Part shown: one piece after another, positions 32,988 to 33,679 of the stretch
How the letters are laid out: the number at the start of each line of letters is the position of its first letter
Position numbering within the stretch: the stretch's first letter is position 1
NCBI GenBank assembly: GCA_030433275.1
Contig: JAUILK010000037.1
Location: forward strand, 1-33,679
Length of the DNA stretch: 33,679 nucleotides
Origin: Gammaproteobacteria bacterium
GTDB lineage: Bacteria; Pseudomonadota; Gammaproteobacteria; Nitrococcales; Nitrococcaceae
Reading direction: 5' to 3'
Position numbers and translations under genes: made by a program
Notes under the pieces: generated by a model
What the model saw: the letters and a program-made list of their open reading frames with translations, nothing else
The model's database searches: none
What the model was told of the DNA's origin: nothing

Positions 32988-33679
32988 ATGTCGGTGCGTT
33001 GGTTCGGGTTATTTTTGATTTTCATGCTTGTGGCACCCGCGGTCGTTGCGCTCGACCCTGCGGGTATGCGGGCCTGTATCAAGCTGGAGGATGCTCAAGA
33101 GCGCTTGGACTGCTACGACAGTGCGATGGGCCGCCAGCCGCAAGACGGTGGCGATGATAGGCGGTCAGCAGTGCACGGCGGTCCCCGTAACTCGGAGAAT
33201 ACTGCGGGGCAGGCTAGCATGCTGGATGCTGGGCAGGTGCCGGCTGGGGGGGGGGTGAGCCAGCGTTGGCAAGTCCCCTCGCACCAAGGGTGGGCGCGTT
33301 TTTTCACCCCCTACAAGCCCATCTACGTTCTGCCGCTTTCCTACAACGCCCGGCTCAACCGGGATCCTAGCGGCAGTCGTGACGTCGCCGACATCGATCA
33401 TCTAGAGGTCAAATTCCAGTTTAGCTTCAAGGCGCCGCTGTGGCGCAATCTCCTCCTCGACGGCGGCGATCTCTGGTTTGGTTATACGCAGCTTTCGTTT
33501 TGGCAAGCCTATAACAGTAACTTCTCGTCACCCTTTCGGGAAACCAATTACGAACCGGAGCTGATTTATTCGCTGCGTACCCATTTCAATTTGCTCGGGC
33601 TCCATGGCCGGCTGCTCACGCTGAGTCTCAATCATCAATCCAACGGTCGTTCCAACCCTCTTTCCAGGAGCTGGAATCG
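32988..33679 (+). CDS. pldA: Outer-membrane phospholipase A (partial, 5' portion)
   Basis: The frame is open from the ATG at 32988 to the window edge (230 codons). A Sec signal peptide (about 1-22) is followed by a cysteine-containing segment (CIKLEDAQERLDCYD, Cys 30 and 42), a low-complexity linker, and the OMPLA beta-barrel from about residue 105: FFTPYKPIYVLPLSYN, GDLWFGYTQLSFWQAYN, SSPFRETNYEPEL. The catalytic region NHQSNGRS contains the His 216 and Ser 218 typical of the family. The enzyme hydrolyses outer-membrane phospholipids. The linker contains ten consecutive G bases that are in frame as written. The ribosome site is weak. The 3' part lies outside the window. Confidence 0.92.
   Translation, partial: MSVRWFGLFLIFMLVAPAVVALDPAGMRACIKLEDAQERLDCYDSAMGRQPQDGGDDRRSAVHGGPRNSENTAGQASMLDAGQVPAGGGVSQRWQVPSHQGWARFFTPYKPIYVLPLSYNARLNRDPSGSRDVADIDHLEVKFQFSFKAPLWRNLLLDGGDLWFGYTQLSFWQAYNSNFSSPFRETNYEPELIYSLRTHFNLLGLHGRLLTLSLNHQSNGRSNPLSRSWN
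33246..33255 (+). repeat. Poly-G tract (G10) within pldA
   Basis: Ten consecutive G bases encode three glycines and the first base of a Val codon (residues 87-90 of the pldA product), in the linker before the beta-barrel. A one-base change in length would shift the frame before the catalytic residues. Confidence 0.95.

Noticed and set aside
1-33679. CRISPR arrays, rRNA genes, integrase or attachment sites.
   Set aside because: No regularly spaced repeats, no rRNA-like conserved stretches and no integrase-like gene were found.

Overview
The window looks like part of a proteobacterial chromosome, most likely gammaproteobacterial. The evidence is RdgC (restricted to Beta- and Gammaproteobacteria), Hsp15/HslR, outer-membrane phospholipase A, TolC/HlyD export genes and several lipoproteins. 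Most of it is GC-rich and densely coding with short operons. I cannot assign a genus. The last gene runs off the right edge.

Layout, left to right. (1) 32-4664, minus strand: an hlyD-tolC-ABC operon resembling type I secretion, in which the ABC subunit's nucleotide-binding domain has lost Walker A, the signature motif and Walker B. (2) 4911-6547: a decayed IS5-type transposase, then an A+T-rich stretch with one possible small membrane protein and a 26-bp near-continuous palindrome. (3) 6548-8842: a secreted PQQ-type sugar dehydrogenase, an exported MsrB and a DUF192 lipoprotein. (4) 9037-12792: two overlapping membrane-associated GTPases converging on rdgC. (5) 13154-14826: a patatin-like hydrolase and a CNHC thioredoxin-fold protein. 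(6) 14867-17214: a RuBisCO-like protein and cupin gene pair, with a decayed REP-associated transposase element lying flush against the RuBisCO-like start codon. (7) 17370-18327: hslR and an SRPBCC protein. (8) 18520-24135: one 1871-codon gene encoding two complete UvrA units in tandem. (9) 24348-27877: two lipoproteins (DUF4398, and DUF4398-like plus OmpA), glutamate racemase, a class II aldolase and a YcxB-like membrane protein. (10) 28040-33679: a GldA ATPase, a GldF-GldG fusion and a DUF4340 protein, followed by the 5' part of pldA, which carries a run of ten G within its coding region.

The most notable points are: the apparently ATPase-dead ABC subunit in an otherwise intact tripartite export operon; the RuBisCO-like protein/cupin pair, which matches the two-enzyme 5-methylthioribulose-phosphate to deoxyxylulose-phosphate route known from Rhodospirillum rubrum but has a changed metal-site residue and a transposon remnant where its leader should be; the double-length UvrA; the overlapping GTPase pair; the GldFG fusion; and the poly-G tract in pldA. 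No CRISPR array, rRNA or convincing tRNA was seen.
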